A stretch of DNA of 64,000 nucleotides, taken from Bizionia paragorgiae (GTDB lineage: Bacteria > Bacteroidota > Bacteroidia > Flavobacteriales > Flavobacteriaceae). The notes under the pieces were generated by a model that made no database searches, had not been told where the DNA came from, and saw nothing but the letters and a program-made list of their open reading frames with translations. Below are positions 46,371 to 55,206 of the stretch, in pieces. The DNA lies in assembly GCF_900107625.1 (NCBI RefSeq), contig NZ_FNQK01000003.1:1-64000 (forward strand). The letters run 5' to 3'. Numbering within the stretch: position 1 is the stretch's first letter; each line of letters begins with the position of its first letter. The translations under genes were made by a program, and so were the position numbers.

Positions 46371-48895
46371 AAAAAATACAACTAAAAATTCCAGTTATCC
46401 TTCCGCAAGTTCCAAACGAAAAAGATACTTGTGTTGAGCGGCTTATAAAAGAATTACAGGCTAAAGAGGGCATCGAAAAAGTACACGTTGCCGATACAAA
46501 GGAAGATGACACACCACAGCTCTGTTTTCATTATGACCCCGATATCATTTCTATAGACCGCATTCAATCCCTCGCCGAACGGACTGGTGCTGAAATTACC
46601 GAAAAATACGGGCATTTGCTCATTGAGGTTAAAGGAATCAGACATACAAGACAGGCACGTTCCATAGAGAAAAGTCTTTTGGCAATCAATGGGGTTTTGG
46701 AGGCTTCCGTTTCGGCCTCTGGAATGGTGCGCCTTGAGTTTGATAAAAAGCAAACAAATTTTGATGAAATAAGTAAACAGATTGAAAAGGAAGACCTTCA
46801 GGTTAAGCGGAGTTCTTCAAACGAAAATAATTACACCGAAGCATCCAAAAAAAAACAGGAACGTTCAAAGAAGGAAGATACTAAAGAGCAAACTTCCACA
46901 GAGGGCCACGAGCACAAGGAGGGCGAGACCCACGAGGAAGGAGAAGAGCACGCCCACGGTGGGGTTTTCGGTAAAAATACGGAGCTTATTTTTTCCATTA
47001 TCTGTGGGGCACTTCTCGGGATAGGTTTCGGGCTTTCTTATGTGGAATCCATCCCGGATTGGGTCAGTCTTACTTTGTACATTGGCGCGTACTTTTTCGG
47101 TGGTTTCTTTACGGCCAAGGAAGCGGTTCAAACTGTGGCCAAGGGTGGTTTTGAAATTGATTTTTTAATGCTGGTCGCTGCCATTGGTGCCGCCATTCTG
47201 GGAGAATGGGCAGAAGGTGCACTGTTGTTGTTTTTATTTAGCCTTGGGCACGCCTTGGAACATTACGCAATGAACAAAGCAAGAAAAAGCATTGCCGCGC
47301 TTGCAGACCTTGCACCAAAAACAGCCTTGCTTAAAAAAGATGGTAAGACTGTAGAAGTTGGGATTGAGAAATTGAGTATTGGCGATATTATAGTGGTCAA
47401 GCCCAATAGTAAAATATCCGCAGATGGCGTCGTGGTCAACGGAAAAAGTAGTGTAAACCAAGCACCAATTACTGGGGAAAGTGTACCTGTGGACAAAATC
47501 CCTGTGGAAGATAAGGACAGAAACTATTCGGCAGACGATGATATCAAGGATGAAAACCGTGTGTTTGCTGGAACTATCAACGGTAATAGTATGTTGGAAA
47601 TTAAGGTAATCAAAGAAGCCAAAGACTCTACCCTGTCCCGATTGGTTAAACTGGTCAACGAGGCGCAGACCCAAAAGTCCCCCACACAGCTGTTGACCGA
47701 TAAGTTTGAAAAATACTTTGTGCCATCCGTACTGATATTGGTTGGTGTCTTGCTCTTTGCCTTTCTGGTCATTGATGAACCGTTTAGTGCCAGCTTTTAC
47801 CGTGCAATGGCGGTATTGGTAGCTGCAAGTCCCTGTGCTCTGGCCATTTCAACACCAAGTGCCGTATTGAGCGGTGTGGCGCGAGCAGCGCGTGGTGGTG
47901 TACTCATTAAAGGTGGGAGACCGCTGGAAGATTTGGGCGAATTGACCGCTTTGGCTTTTGATAAAACAGGCACGCTTACCGAAGGCAAGCCCAAACTTAC
48001 CGAAGTAGTACCATTGGGGGATATTGAAGAAAATGAACTGTTAAAGATAGCCGTTGCCGTTGAAAACTTGAGCGACCACCCTTTGGCCAAAGCCGTCGTA
48101 AGGGATGGGAAAGAGCGTCTGAAAGGTACTGATATTATCGATGCGTCAGATTTGGAAGCAGTTCTCGGAAAAGGTATCAAAGCTTCTTTGGGCAAGGATA
48201 AAATCTATATTGGAAACCTTGACTTGTACGAAGACCTCGATGAAGCAAAACCATCCGAAGATATATCGAATAAAGTAAAAGAACTTGAAGGTGGTGGAAA
48301 TACTACGATGCTCATAAGAAGGAACAAAGAATATATAGGTATCATCGCCCTGATGGACACCCCACGGGAAGCGGCCAAGGAAACACTGAAAAAATTAAAG
48401 GAAATCGGTATCAAGCGGATGATAATGCTAACCGGGGATAATCAAAAGGTTGCCGATGCCGTTGCTAAAGAAATTGGGTTGACCGATGCCTGGGGAAGCC
48501 TGTTGCCAGAGGAAAAAGTAAATGCCATTAAAAAATTAAAAGAACAGGAATCCAAAGTCGCAATGGTAGGCGACGGTGTGAACGATGCCCCTGCAATGGC
48601 AAACAGCACCGTAGGTATCGCAATGGGTGCAGCGGGCAGTGATGTGGCCTTGGAAACTGCGGACATTGCCCTAATGGCTGATAAACTGGAAACACTGCCC
48701 TTTGCCATAGGTTTGAGCAGGAAGGCAAAGGCCATTATCAAGCAAAACCTTTGGGTCAGCCTCGGTATTGTGGCATTGCTTATCCCATCGACCATTATGG
48801 GTTGGGCCAATATCGGTATTGCAGTGGTCATCCACGAAGGCTCAACATTACTTGTGGTTTTTAATGCGTTAAGGCTTTTGGCTTATAAGAAATAA
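46367..48895 (+). CDS. P1B-4-type heavy-metal-transporting ATPase
   Basis: Two degenerate HMA-like domains (about residues 1-145, no CxxC) lead into a charged His-rich linker (GHEHKEGETHEEGEEHAHGG) and the transporter core. TM4 has S488-P-C, the phosphorylated Asp is D532 in DKTGT, and the last helices carry HEGST at 823-827. SPC plus HEGST is the P1B-4 signature (Co/Zn/Fe-type export). Length is 842 residues. The gene overlaps the SpoIIAA-like gene and precedes a second Fur gene. Confidence 0.93.
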   Translation: MKKIQLKIPVILPQVPNEKDTCVERLIKELQAKEGIEKVHVADTKEDDTPQLCFHYDPDIISIDRIQSLAERTGAEITEKYGHLLIEVKGIRHTRQARSIEKSLLAINGVLEASVSASGMVRLEFDKKQTNFDEISKQIEKEDLQVKRSSSNENNYTEASKKKQERSKKEDTKEQTSTEGHEHKEGETHEEGEEHAHGGVFGKNTELIFSIICGALLGIGFGLSYVESIPDWVSLTLYIGAYFFGGFFTAKEAVQTVAKGGFEIDFLMLVAAIGAAILGEWAEGALLLFLFSLGHALEHYAMNKARKSIAALADLAPKTALLKKDGKTVEVGIEKLSIGDIIVVKPNSKISADGVVVNGKSSVNQAPITGESVPVDKIPVEDKDRNYSADDDIKDENRVFAGTINGNSMLEIKVIKEAKDSTLSRLVKLVNEAQTQKSPTQLLTDKFEKYFVPSVLILVGVLLFAFLVIDEPFSASFYRAMAVLVAASPCALAISTPSAVLSGVARAARGGVLIKGGRPLEDLGELTALAFDKTGTLTEGKPKLTEVVPLGDIEENELLKIAVAVENLSDHPLAKAVVRDGKERLKGTDIIDASDLEAVLGKGIKASLGKDKIYIGNLDLYEDLDEAKPSEDISNKVKELEGGGNTTMLIRRNKEYIGIIALMDTPREAAKETLKKLKEIGIKRMIMLTGDNQKVADAVAKEIGLTDAWGSLLPEEKVNAIKKLKEQESKVAMVGDGVNDAPAMANSTVGIAMGAAGSDVALETADIALMADKLETLPFAIGLSRKAKAIIKQNLWVSLGIVALLIPSTIMGWANIGIAVVIHEGSTLLVVFNALRLLAYKK

Positions 48896-48932
48896 ATTTA
48901 ATAAAAAGGGTTGCTTTTGAATCAAGGTTAAA

Positions 48933-49367
48933 ATGACCAAAACGGAAAAAATATTATCATATCACGGTATTCGCCCTACTAAAATGAGGTCGAAGATATA
49001 CAAGTTCCTGAAAAGGAAACAAAGTGCCGTGTCCTTTTCCGATTTGAAAAAGGCTTTTGTTCAAAAGAGCGAAACCAATAAAACAGCAAACAGAACTACC
49101 TTTTATCGCAACCTCAAAATTTTTGAGGATAAAAGGCTAATTCATCAGATTAATGATGGGGTCGGAGTGGCAAAATATGCGATTTCTGATGAAAACGCCA
49201 AAGTTAAATATGGTATAGATTTACATATGCACTTTCATTGCACCGATTGTAGGAGAACAATCTGTTTACCGAATAAGATATCGGAAGAAAGCTTGCCAGA
49301 CGATTATGAAGTGAGCGATGTGAATCTGGTATTAAAGGGAATATGTGAAAAATGCAGGCAAAAATAA
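48933..49367 (+). CDS. Fur-family metalloregulator 2
   Basis: This 144-residue paralogue of the regulator at 45541 has GIRPTKMRSKIYKFL, NRTTFYRNLKIFEDKRLIHQI, LHMHFHCTDC and ICEKC. It follows the P1B-4 ATPase by 37 bp. The recognition helix differs from that of paralogue 1, so the two may bind different sites. Confidence 0.87.
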   Translation: MTKTEKILSYHGIRPTKMRSKIYKFLKRKQSAVSFSDLKKAFVQKSETNKTANRTTFYRNLKIFEDKRLIHQINDGVGVAKYAISDENAKVKYGIDLHMHFHCTDCRRTICLPNKISEESLPDDYEVSDVNLVLKGICEKCRQK

Positions 49368-49368
49368 C

Positions 49369-49431
49369 AGGTGGGAGTTCCAGAACTCTGAACCCTTGCG
49401 CCCAATGGTCAGGTTCAGGTTTCTTCCACCT
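49369..49431 (+). ncRNA. Candidate three-helix structured RNA upstream of the permease
   Basis: Three nested helices can form: P1 AGGTGG (49369-49374) with CCACCT (49426-49431), P2 GAGTT with AACTC (49375-49388), and P3 TGAACC (389-394 of 49 kb) with GGTTCA (49412-49417). The loop of P3 and the joining strand are unpaired and comparatively GC-rich. The shape is that of a small riboswitch or leader. I could not match it to a known class. It begins 2 nt after the fur stop and ends 21 nt before the permease ATG. Confidence 0.5.
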
Positions 49432-49451
49432 TCTCTAACTTAAAAAATATT

Positions 49452-50768
49452 ATGGTAGAACTAAAAAAATCCTTGGGTACGCTTCGACTTACGTTTTATG
49501 GTGTTGGCACAATTGTGGGCGCAGGAATCTATACCGTGATTGGCGCGGCAGCTGGACAGGCAGGAACCGATATTTGGTTGAGCTTTATTTTTGCGGCAGT
49601 TGCAGCCAGTATTTCTGCAATGTCTTATGCAGAATTATCATCTACCTACCCCAATGCAGGCGCAGAATTTATATTTGTAAGGAAAGCATTTCCAAAAATC
49701 GACATTCCTTCCTTTCTTACGGGTTGGACCGTTGCCTTCCATAGTTCGGCAACAATTGCAGCCGTACTATTGGCATTTTCGGGATATTTCAATACCTTTT
49801 TTGAAGTACCGGGATTATTGATAAGCTATGGTGTACTGCTGCTGCTTGCCCTGATAAGTGTTACAGGAATCAAGAAATCATCTACTGCTAATATTATAAT
49901 GGTCAGTATTCAATTGTTAGGTTTGCTCATTCTTATCTTTATAGGCCTTAAAGAAACAGGCCTGCCAAAAGCTGAAATTTTTCAAATCAACTCATTCTCT
50001 GGAACACTTGCGGCTACGGCAACTTTGTTTTTTGTCTATACTGGCTTTGAACATATGGCATCTTTGGGTTCAGAAGTTAAAAATCCAGGAAAAACAATTC
50101 CTCGTGCCTTTTTGCTGACAATGGTAATTACCACTATCTTTTATTTACTCATTTCTTTTACGGTACTTAACATAGCTGACCCTTTAGCTATTTCAAAGGT
50201 AGATTCGCCATTGTCCTTGGCAGCATCCAACCTTAATGCTTGGTTGCCTGTTGTCTTGGCTGTTGCTGCTCTCTTTGCCACGGCCAATGCAGCGTTTAGC
50301 GGTATTATTTCCATAAGCAGGTTGTTGTTCGGAATGGCAATCGTGGGCGAGCTTCCAAAATTTATGACCAAAGTAAATGCACAAAAAGTACCTTGGGTAA
50401 CCACATTTGTGGTTATGGCTGCGGTGGGTTGTTTTTTGCTATTGGGCGATATTAAAATTGTAGCTGGGATGTCTTCTTTGGGTGCGCTACTTGTATATGT
50501 TGCCGTAAATATTGCACTTATAATTTTGCGTTTTAAAGAACCAAAACAGAACAGACCTTTTAGAGTGCCATTGTCCATCGGTAAAGTTCCAGTACTGCCC
50601 ATTTTGGCCATATTGGTTAGCCTTACTCTAATTATTCAATATGATGGATTGGTTTACGCTGCCTTTGTAGGTGCGATAATAGTGGGAATAATACTCGATT
50701 ATTTTTTGGATAAAAGACCGAAAAAAGACGTAGATGCTGAAAAAGAAAATGAATTGTTTAAACACTAA
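49452..50768 (+). CDS. APC-family amino acid permease
   Basis: This 438-residue membrane protein has about twelve helices. TM1 has the substrate-binding GVGTIVGAGIYTVIG of the amino acid-polyamine-organocation family; TM6 has FFVYTGFEHMAS. The substrate is not evident. Its presence inside a metal island is unusual and may reflect export or uptake of a chelating amino acid; that is speculation. Confidence 0.85.
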   Translation: MVELKKSLGTLRLTFYGVGTIVGAGIYTVIGAAAGQAGTDIWLSFIFAAVAASISAMSYAELSSTYPNAGAEFIFVRKAFPKIDIPSFLTGWTVAFHSSATIAAVLLAFSGYFNTFFEVPGLLISYGVLLLLALISVTGIKKSSTANIIMVSIQLLGLLILIFIGLKETGLPKAEIFQINSFSGTLAATATLFFVYTGFEHMASLGSEVKNPGKTIPRAFLLTMVITTIFYLLISFTVLNIADPLAISKVDSPLSLAASNLNAWLPVVLAVAALFATANAAFSGIISISRLLFGMAIVGELPKFMTKVNAQKVPWVTTFVVMAAVGCFLLLGDIKIVAGMSSLGALLVYVAVNIALIILRFKEPKQNRPFRVPLSIGKVPVLPILAILVSLTLIIQYDGLVYAAFVGAIIVGIILDYFLDKRPKKDVDAEKENELFKH

Positions 50769-50777
50769 TACATTTTT

Positions 50778-50954
50778 ATGGACTGGACATTTGAAGAATT
50801 TAGAACAGAGCTTGACACCCTTAATCCAGCGGTACGAAAAAAGGCAATCGAAATTGCGAATGACTTAATAGAAAAGGAAGGTCTTTCACAAGATTTAGCC
50901 ATCAAAAAAGCAATTGTTATGGCTGAAGAATGGTTTTATGATTTGGAAGGTTAA
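50778..50954 (+). CDS. Small acidic helical protein
   Basis: This 58-residue open frame begins MDWTFEEFRTEL and ends EEWFYDLEG. It starts 9 bp after the permease stop, so it is likely co-transcribed. The composition and predicted helices look like a real small protein; the function is unknown. Confidence 0.6.
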   Translation: MDWTFEEFRTELDTLNPAVRKKAIEIANDLIEKEGLSQDLAIKKAIVMAEEWFYDLEG

Positions 50955-50990
50955 TCTTTAAAATTTTGGACTCCTTTAATTTTAAAATAG

Positions 50991-51260
50991 ATGATAAAAA
51001 TTAAGAAATTATCAATTCCCATACTAGTAGGGTTCGCCATAGGTGTATTTATTATTCAACCCTTGGGAATCACTATTTTTAACTATGGAAATCAAGCTAA
51101 TGAAATTAATTGGCTGCAATATTTGAAAAGTAATTTAGTCGAAATTTTGAATATAAACGGGAATCAAATTGTCGAGAATATTCTGTTTGGACTGTTAGGT
51201 GCAAGTGTTGCATTGATTTTTTATTTAGGTAAAATGGAAAAGAATATCGATAATAAGTGA
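50991..51260 (+). CDS. Small protein with two membrane helices
   Basis: The 89-residue protein has hydrophobic segments at about residues 8-28 and 62-80 and a Lys-rich end. It is in the same orientation as its neighbours. No family is recognised. Confidence 0.6.
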   Translation: MIKIKKLSIPILVGFAIGVFIIQPLGITIFNYGNQANEINWLQYLKSNLVEILNINGNQIVENILFGLLGASVALIFYLGKMEKNIDNK

Positions 51261-51296
51261 CAATTATATTTTAAAATTAAATAATCTGCGATATAT

Positions 51297-51319
51297 GAAG
51301 TGGCCAATAAATGCACTTC
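51297..51319. repeat. Inverted repeat GAAGTG / CACTTC
   Basis: Perfect 6-bp arms with an 11-nt spacer lie upstream of the second SpoIIAA-like gene. A -7-like TATATTTC (51330-51337) follows. Possible operator/promoter region. Confidence 0.35.
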
Positions 51320-51362
51320 CATAGCACTATATATTTCATTAAATTGATAAAAAAATAAAATT

Positions 51363-51719
51363 ATGATACAGTTTGTAAATTCTAAAAACGAAAATTTAAT
51401 TGCCGCAAAATTGGAAGGCAAAATATCTACAAGCGATGTAGAACTGATACATTCCCGAATTGATGAAATCCTGAACAGCAACCAGAAGGTTGATTTCTAT
51501 TTTGAAATGCACGATTTCCACGGTTACGACCTGCAAGGTCTTTGGGCAGATATTAAAGTAGACAACTCCCATCTTTCCGATTATGGCAAAATGGCATTTG
51601 TGGGCGAAAGGAAATGGCAAGAATGGGCTGCCAAGGCAACCGATTTCTTTACCGGTTCAGAGGTAAGATATTTTGATTTAAAAGATAAGGAACAAGCCAA
51701 GCAATGGATAAATTTATAA
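51363..51719 (+). CDS. SpoIIAA-like (STAS-type) protein upstream of the P1B-2 ATPase
   Basis: This 118-residue paralogue of the protein at 46008 shows FYFEMHDFHGYDLQGLWADI and FVGERKWQEWA, with the same order of motifs. It ends 9 bp before the second ATPase. Two independent pairings with P1B ATPases in one island argue for a functional link. Confidence 0.78.
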   Translation: MIQFVNSKNENLIAAKLEGKISTSDVELIHSRIDEILNSNQKVDFYFEMHDFHGYDLQGLWADIKVDNSHLSDYGKMAFVGERKWQEWAAKATDFFTGSEVRYFDLKDKEQAKQWINL

Positions 51720-51728
51720 TAAAATAAA

Positions 51729-53693
51729 ATGAGCAAGAAAAAACAAAATCTTCGTGATATCAATACCGAAGAACATAAAGGAGAACACGCACACGACGAT
51801 GGCCACAACCATAGCGACCCGGAAAGTGTAGGAAAATTTAAAACCTATCTACCAGCAATTTTCAGTTTTGTGATGCTGATTATCGGTATCGCTATGGACT
51901 ATTTTGATGTTGCATTTTTTAAGGATTGGGTACGTATCGTTTGGTATGTAATAGCATACCTTCCAGTAGGTTTTCCCGTGATAAAAGAAGGCTGGAACAG
52001 CATCATAAAAGGCGATTTCTTTACGGAATTTCTTTTGATGTCCATTGCTACCATTGGAGCATTCGCCATTGGCGAATATCCCGAAGGTGTGGCAGTAATG
52101 CTTTTTTACGCAGTGGGCGAATTGTTCCAAAACGCAGCGGTCAATCGAGCCAAAAGCAATATTAAAGCCTTGCTCGATGTAAGACCTAATGAAGCTTTGG
52201 TTTATCGAAACAACGATTACATTTCTGTAAATCCTGAAACCGTTGAAATTGGCGAAAAAGTACAGGTTCGTGTGGGCGAAAAAATTCCTTTGGATGGGGT
52301 GTTGCTATCAAAAAAAGGCTCGTTCAATACAGCAGCCTTGACAGGGGAAAGTAAACCTGATACTATTGCAAAAGGCGAAAAGGTGTTTGCCGGAAGTATC
52401 AATCTGGATGGTGTGATTGAAATTGAGACCACCAAAGAATTTAAGGACAGTTCCATTGCCCGAATTCTCGATATGGTGCAGAATGCAACAGCTCGTAAAT
52501 CGAAAACCGAATTGTTCATTAGAAAGTTCGCAAGAATCTATACACCTATTGTTGTCTTTCTTGCGATTGGATTGACGTTTATACCCTACTTTTTTGTGGA
52601 CGATTATATCTTTAGCGATTGGTTATACAGAGCCTTAATTTTTCTTGTGATTTCTTGTCCTTGTGCTTTGGTTATTTCTATTCCTTTAGGTTATTTCGGA
52701 GGATTGGGAGCAGCTTCAAAAAATGGCATTCTGTTTAAAGGAGCATCGTATTTGGATGAAATGACAAAGGTTAATACCGTTGTTATGGACAAAACCGGAA
52801 CCGTGACCAAAGGTGTGTTCAAAATCAAGGAAATAAAAGCCATTGATTGGAATGAGCCTGAATTTATGAAATACCTAATGGCGATGGAAGAACAATCTAC
52901 CCATCCCATTGCCAAGGCAATTATGGAATATAAAGCCGATGGCGAAGATTTTCAAGCTTCCGAAGTAACTGAAATAGCAGGAAAAGGTCTAAAGGGAACA
53001 GTAAACGGTAAAACCGTATTGGTAGGTAACAAACCATTGATGACGTCAAACAACATCGAAGTTCCATCTGAAACCGACAACATAGTAGAATCTATCGTGA
53101 TGGTTTCCATTGAGGGCAAATTTGCTGGTTATGTAATTATTGCAGACGAGTTGAAGGATGATGCTCACGAAGCCATCAAACAAATCCGTGAATCAGGAAT
53201 TACCAAAATAATAATGCTTTCGGGCGATAAGGATTCTATTACGCAACAAGTCGCAAAAGAAATGGGTGTAGATTGGGCAAAAGGGGGTTTGCTTCCAGAA
53301 GATAAATTGAAAGAAGTCGAAAAGCTGATGTCCGAAAACAACAACAAAGTAGCTTTTATTGGAGATGGCATCAATGATGCACCCGTATTGGCGGTTAGCG
53401 ATGTAGGTATTGCAATGGGTGGATTGGGTAGTGATGTGGCAATAGAAACTGCAGACGTTATCATCCAAACAGACCAACCGAGCAAAATTGCAAAGGCTAT
53501 AAAAATTGGTAAATCCACACGTCGCATCGTTTGGCAGAACATTATTTTAGCATTCGGAGTAAAAGCAGTTGTTTTAGTATTGGGTGCAGGAGGTCTGGCA
53601 ACGATGTGGGAGGCGGTTTTCGCAGATGTGGGCGTGGCTTTATTGGCAATATTGAATGCCGTAAGGTTACAGAAGATGGAATGGAAGAAATAG
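51729..53693 (+). CDS. P1B-2-type (ZntA-like) Zn/Cd/Pb-exporting ATPase
   Basis: The N-terminus is a short His-rich tail (EEHKGEHAHDDGHNHSDP) in place of an HMA domain. TM4 has C310-P-C312, the phosphorylated Asp is D354 in DKTGT, and the last helices carry the Lys (GVKAVVLVLG) and Asp (ADVGVALLA) that ZntA uses to bind Zn. Length is 654 residues. It probably detoxifies Zn2+, Cd2+ or Pb2+ by export to the periplasm, from where the RND system could pass the ion outward. Confidence 0.94.
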   Translation: MSKKKQNLRDINTEEHKGEHAHDDGHNHSDPESVGKFKTYLPAIFSFVMLIIGIAMDYFDVAFFKDWVRIVWYVIAYLPVGFPVIKEGWNSIIKGDFFTEFLLMSIATIGAFAIGEYPEGVAVMLFYAVGELFQNAAVNRAKSNIKALLDVRPNEALVYRNNDYISVNPETVEIGEKVQVRVGEKIPLDGVLLSKKGSFNTAALTGESKPDTIAKGEKVFAGSINLDGVIEIETTKEFKDSSIARILDMVQNATARKSKTELFIRKFARIYTPIVVFLAIGLTFIPYFFVDDYIFSDWLYRALIFLVISCPCALVISIPLGYFGGLGAASKNGILFKGASYLDEMTKVNTVVMDKTGTVTKGVFKIKEIKAIDWNEPEFMKYLMAMEEQSTHPIAKAIMEYKADGEDFQASEVTEIAGKGLKGTVNGKTVLVGNKPLMTSNNIEVPSETDNIVESIVMVSIEGKFAGYVIIADELKDDAHEAIKQIRESGITKIIMLSGDKDSITQQVAKEMGVDWAKGGLLPEDKLKEVEKLMSENNNKVAFIGDGINDAPVLAVSDVGIAMGGLGSDVAIETADVIIQTDQPSKIAKAIKIGKSTRRIVWQNIILAFGVKAVVLVLGAGGLATMWEAVFADVGVALLAILNAVRLQKMEWKK

Positions 53694-53716
53694 ATATATA
53701 AATAAAACAATAGTAT

Positions 53717-53890
53717 ATGTCAGAAAATCGAAGGAAAAGACGTCTGAAAGAGAAAAGTAAAGTACAAACTGAAAAAACTGTCATTTCTAAAAGGGATAAA
53801 ATAATATGGATTGGTGTTATAATCATATTTGTATTGTTTGTTTTGTTTATTCTATTCCTGCTTTTCTTGAAATACTTTATAACTATTTAG
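53717..53890 (+). CDS. Small single-pass membrane protein 1
   Basis: The 57-residue frame starts MSENRRKRRLKEK, very basic, and ends with one membrane helix (IIWIG ... FLKYF). It follows zntA by 23 bp. The basic N-terminus with C-terminal helix resembles the next small gene. Function is unknown. Confidence 0.6.
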   Translation: MSENRRKRRLKEKSKVQTEKTVISKRDKIIWIGVIIIFVLFVLFILFLLFLKYFITI

Positions 53891-53934
53891 ATACAAAGCT
53901 ATTATAGAGGGTTATTTAGAAATAACTAAAAAGG

Positions 53935-54099
53935 ATGTATCAAAAACAAAGAAAAAAAAGAAATAAGAAAGTTGGTAAATCCAATAATCAAATCACAAGG
54001 AAAGATAAGTTCAATGGTATTCTTGCAATATTATTTGTGATAATATCCGCGTTGTTATTGTACTATTTTGTGGTAAAAGGGAATATTCATAAACATTAA
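53935..54099 (+). CDS. Small single-pass membrane protein 2
   Basis: The 54-residue frame starts MYQKQRKKRNKK and has one helix (ILAILFVIISALLLYYFVV). Its architecture matches the preceding gene. Both could interact with the adjacent ATPase, like other small membrane regulators; that is inference. Confidence 0.55.
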   Translation: MYQKQRKKRNKKVGKSNNQITRKDKFNGILAILFVIISALLLYYFVVKGNIHKH

Positions 54100-54153
54100 C
54101 TGTTGTATAGACTATAATGTTCATAATGTTCGTTCGTAATGAAACAAGATAAT

Positions 54154-55206
54154 CTATTGCTCTCTATTTCGAATACGCTCATCCCTAAATTCAGCATAAT
54201 AGCCCGACATTTTATACGATTTGGCGTGCTGTGTTTGCTTAACAAAGGATAGGGTCAGTTTAATCATATAAGGCGTTTGATGATGTTGTACAATCACCGA
54301 TTCAGCATCATCCTCACTTTGTATGGGGTCAAAATGTTTTACTTCCAGTTTCTTTTGTTCTTTATAAATATTCGATTCTTTGACCCATTGTTCAAGCTGA
54401 AAATCAGTTACATTATCCGTAGAATAAATAGATTTATTAGCATACAAACAAGTTAAAATATTTAAATACTCAATATCTTTTTCATTCATAGGAATGTTAC
54501 TGAATTGTTTTTTATTTCCAATTTTATAGACTTTTGGGTCATACATTATAAGTAGCAAATCTGGTGCTAATGGGTAAAAAATCTGTAATCCCTTACTTGC
54601 CATTCCATTGTGTCCGAAGGGAAATTTTCTTGATTCCAAAAACTGATTATATTTCGAAATAGGATTGTCGCTTGTTATCAATTCATTTGAAGTAGTATTT
54701 CGAATCAGCTTGATTTGCATATCCATCATCATAGGTAGACTATTAAGAAGTAAGTCAAGTTTTTTTTCTATTGCATCTTCGTATGCAAAAAAATGAGTAT
54801 CATAATCAAAATTTTTAAATTGAGGTTCGAGCTTCATTGCCGTTTTCATAATTGTATCTATCATATGATTAAAATCTTCAACATTCGACTTGGTGCGATA
54901 CGCTTGAAGAAGGATAAATAGCCAAATAAGATAATAATTATCAGATTTATCCTTTGGCAACTCTTTTGTTTGAACCACCCTATTTAGAATTAATGAGCTC
55001 TGATTTTCAATAGTCCCAAACCATTCTTCCCTTTCCAAATCCTTGCCATAGAAATAATCTTCTTGGGCTTGTCCTTCCAAATTTGCTTTATGGATGATTC
55101 TACCTGTATCCTTTAGACAGAGCTTAATTATTTTCGTGGAATCATTTAAACTAAAGTATCGTAAATAAAATTTCGGGACATAGTGTTGTTTTTTCTTATT
55201 GGCCAT
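54154..55206 (-). CDS. DUF4238 domain protein
   Basis: The start KKKQHYVPKFYLRYFS is the family hallmark. Later features are LIWLFILLQAYRTKSN and ITSDNPISKYN. It is 350 residues, soluble, and alone on the minus strand between the metal island and the degraded zone. Its biochemical role is unknown; I recall such proteins in mobile and defense islands. Confidence 0.8.
   Translation of the reverse strand: MANKKKQHYVPKFYLRYFSLNDSTKIIKLCLKDTGRIIHKANLEGQAQEDYFYGKDLEREEWFGTIENQSSLILNRVVQTKELPKDKSDNYYLIWLFILLQAYRTKSNVEDFNHMIDTIMKTAMKLEPQFKNFDYDTHFFAYEDAIEKKLDLLLNSLPMMMDMQIKLIRNTTSNELITSDNPISKYNQFLESRKFPFGHNGMASKGLQIFYPLAPDLLLIMYDPKVYKIGNKKQFSNIPMNEKDIEYLNILTCLYANKSIYSTDNVTDFQLEQWVKESNIYKEQKKLEVKHFDPIQSEDDAESVIVQHHQTPYMIKLTLSFVKQTQHAKSYKMSGYYAEFRDERIRNREQ

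Noticed and set aside
46865-48831. Many minus-strand open frames inside the P1B-4 ATPase gene
   Set aside because: They are shadows of a GC-richer coding region and overlap a gene with all catalytic motifs.
49369-49431. Match of the structured RNA to NiCo, yybP-ykoY, SAM or TPP riboswitch classes
   Set aside because: None of the conserved core bases of these classes could be aligned by eye.
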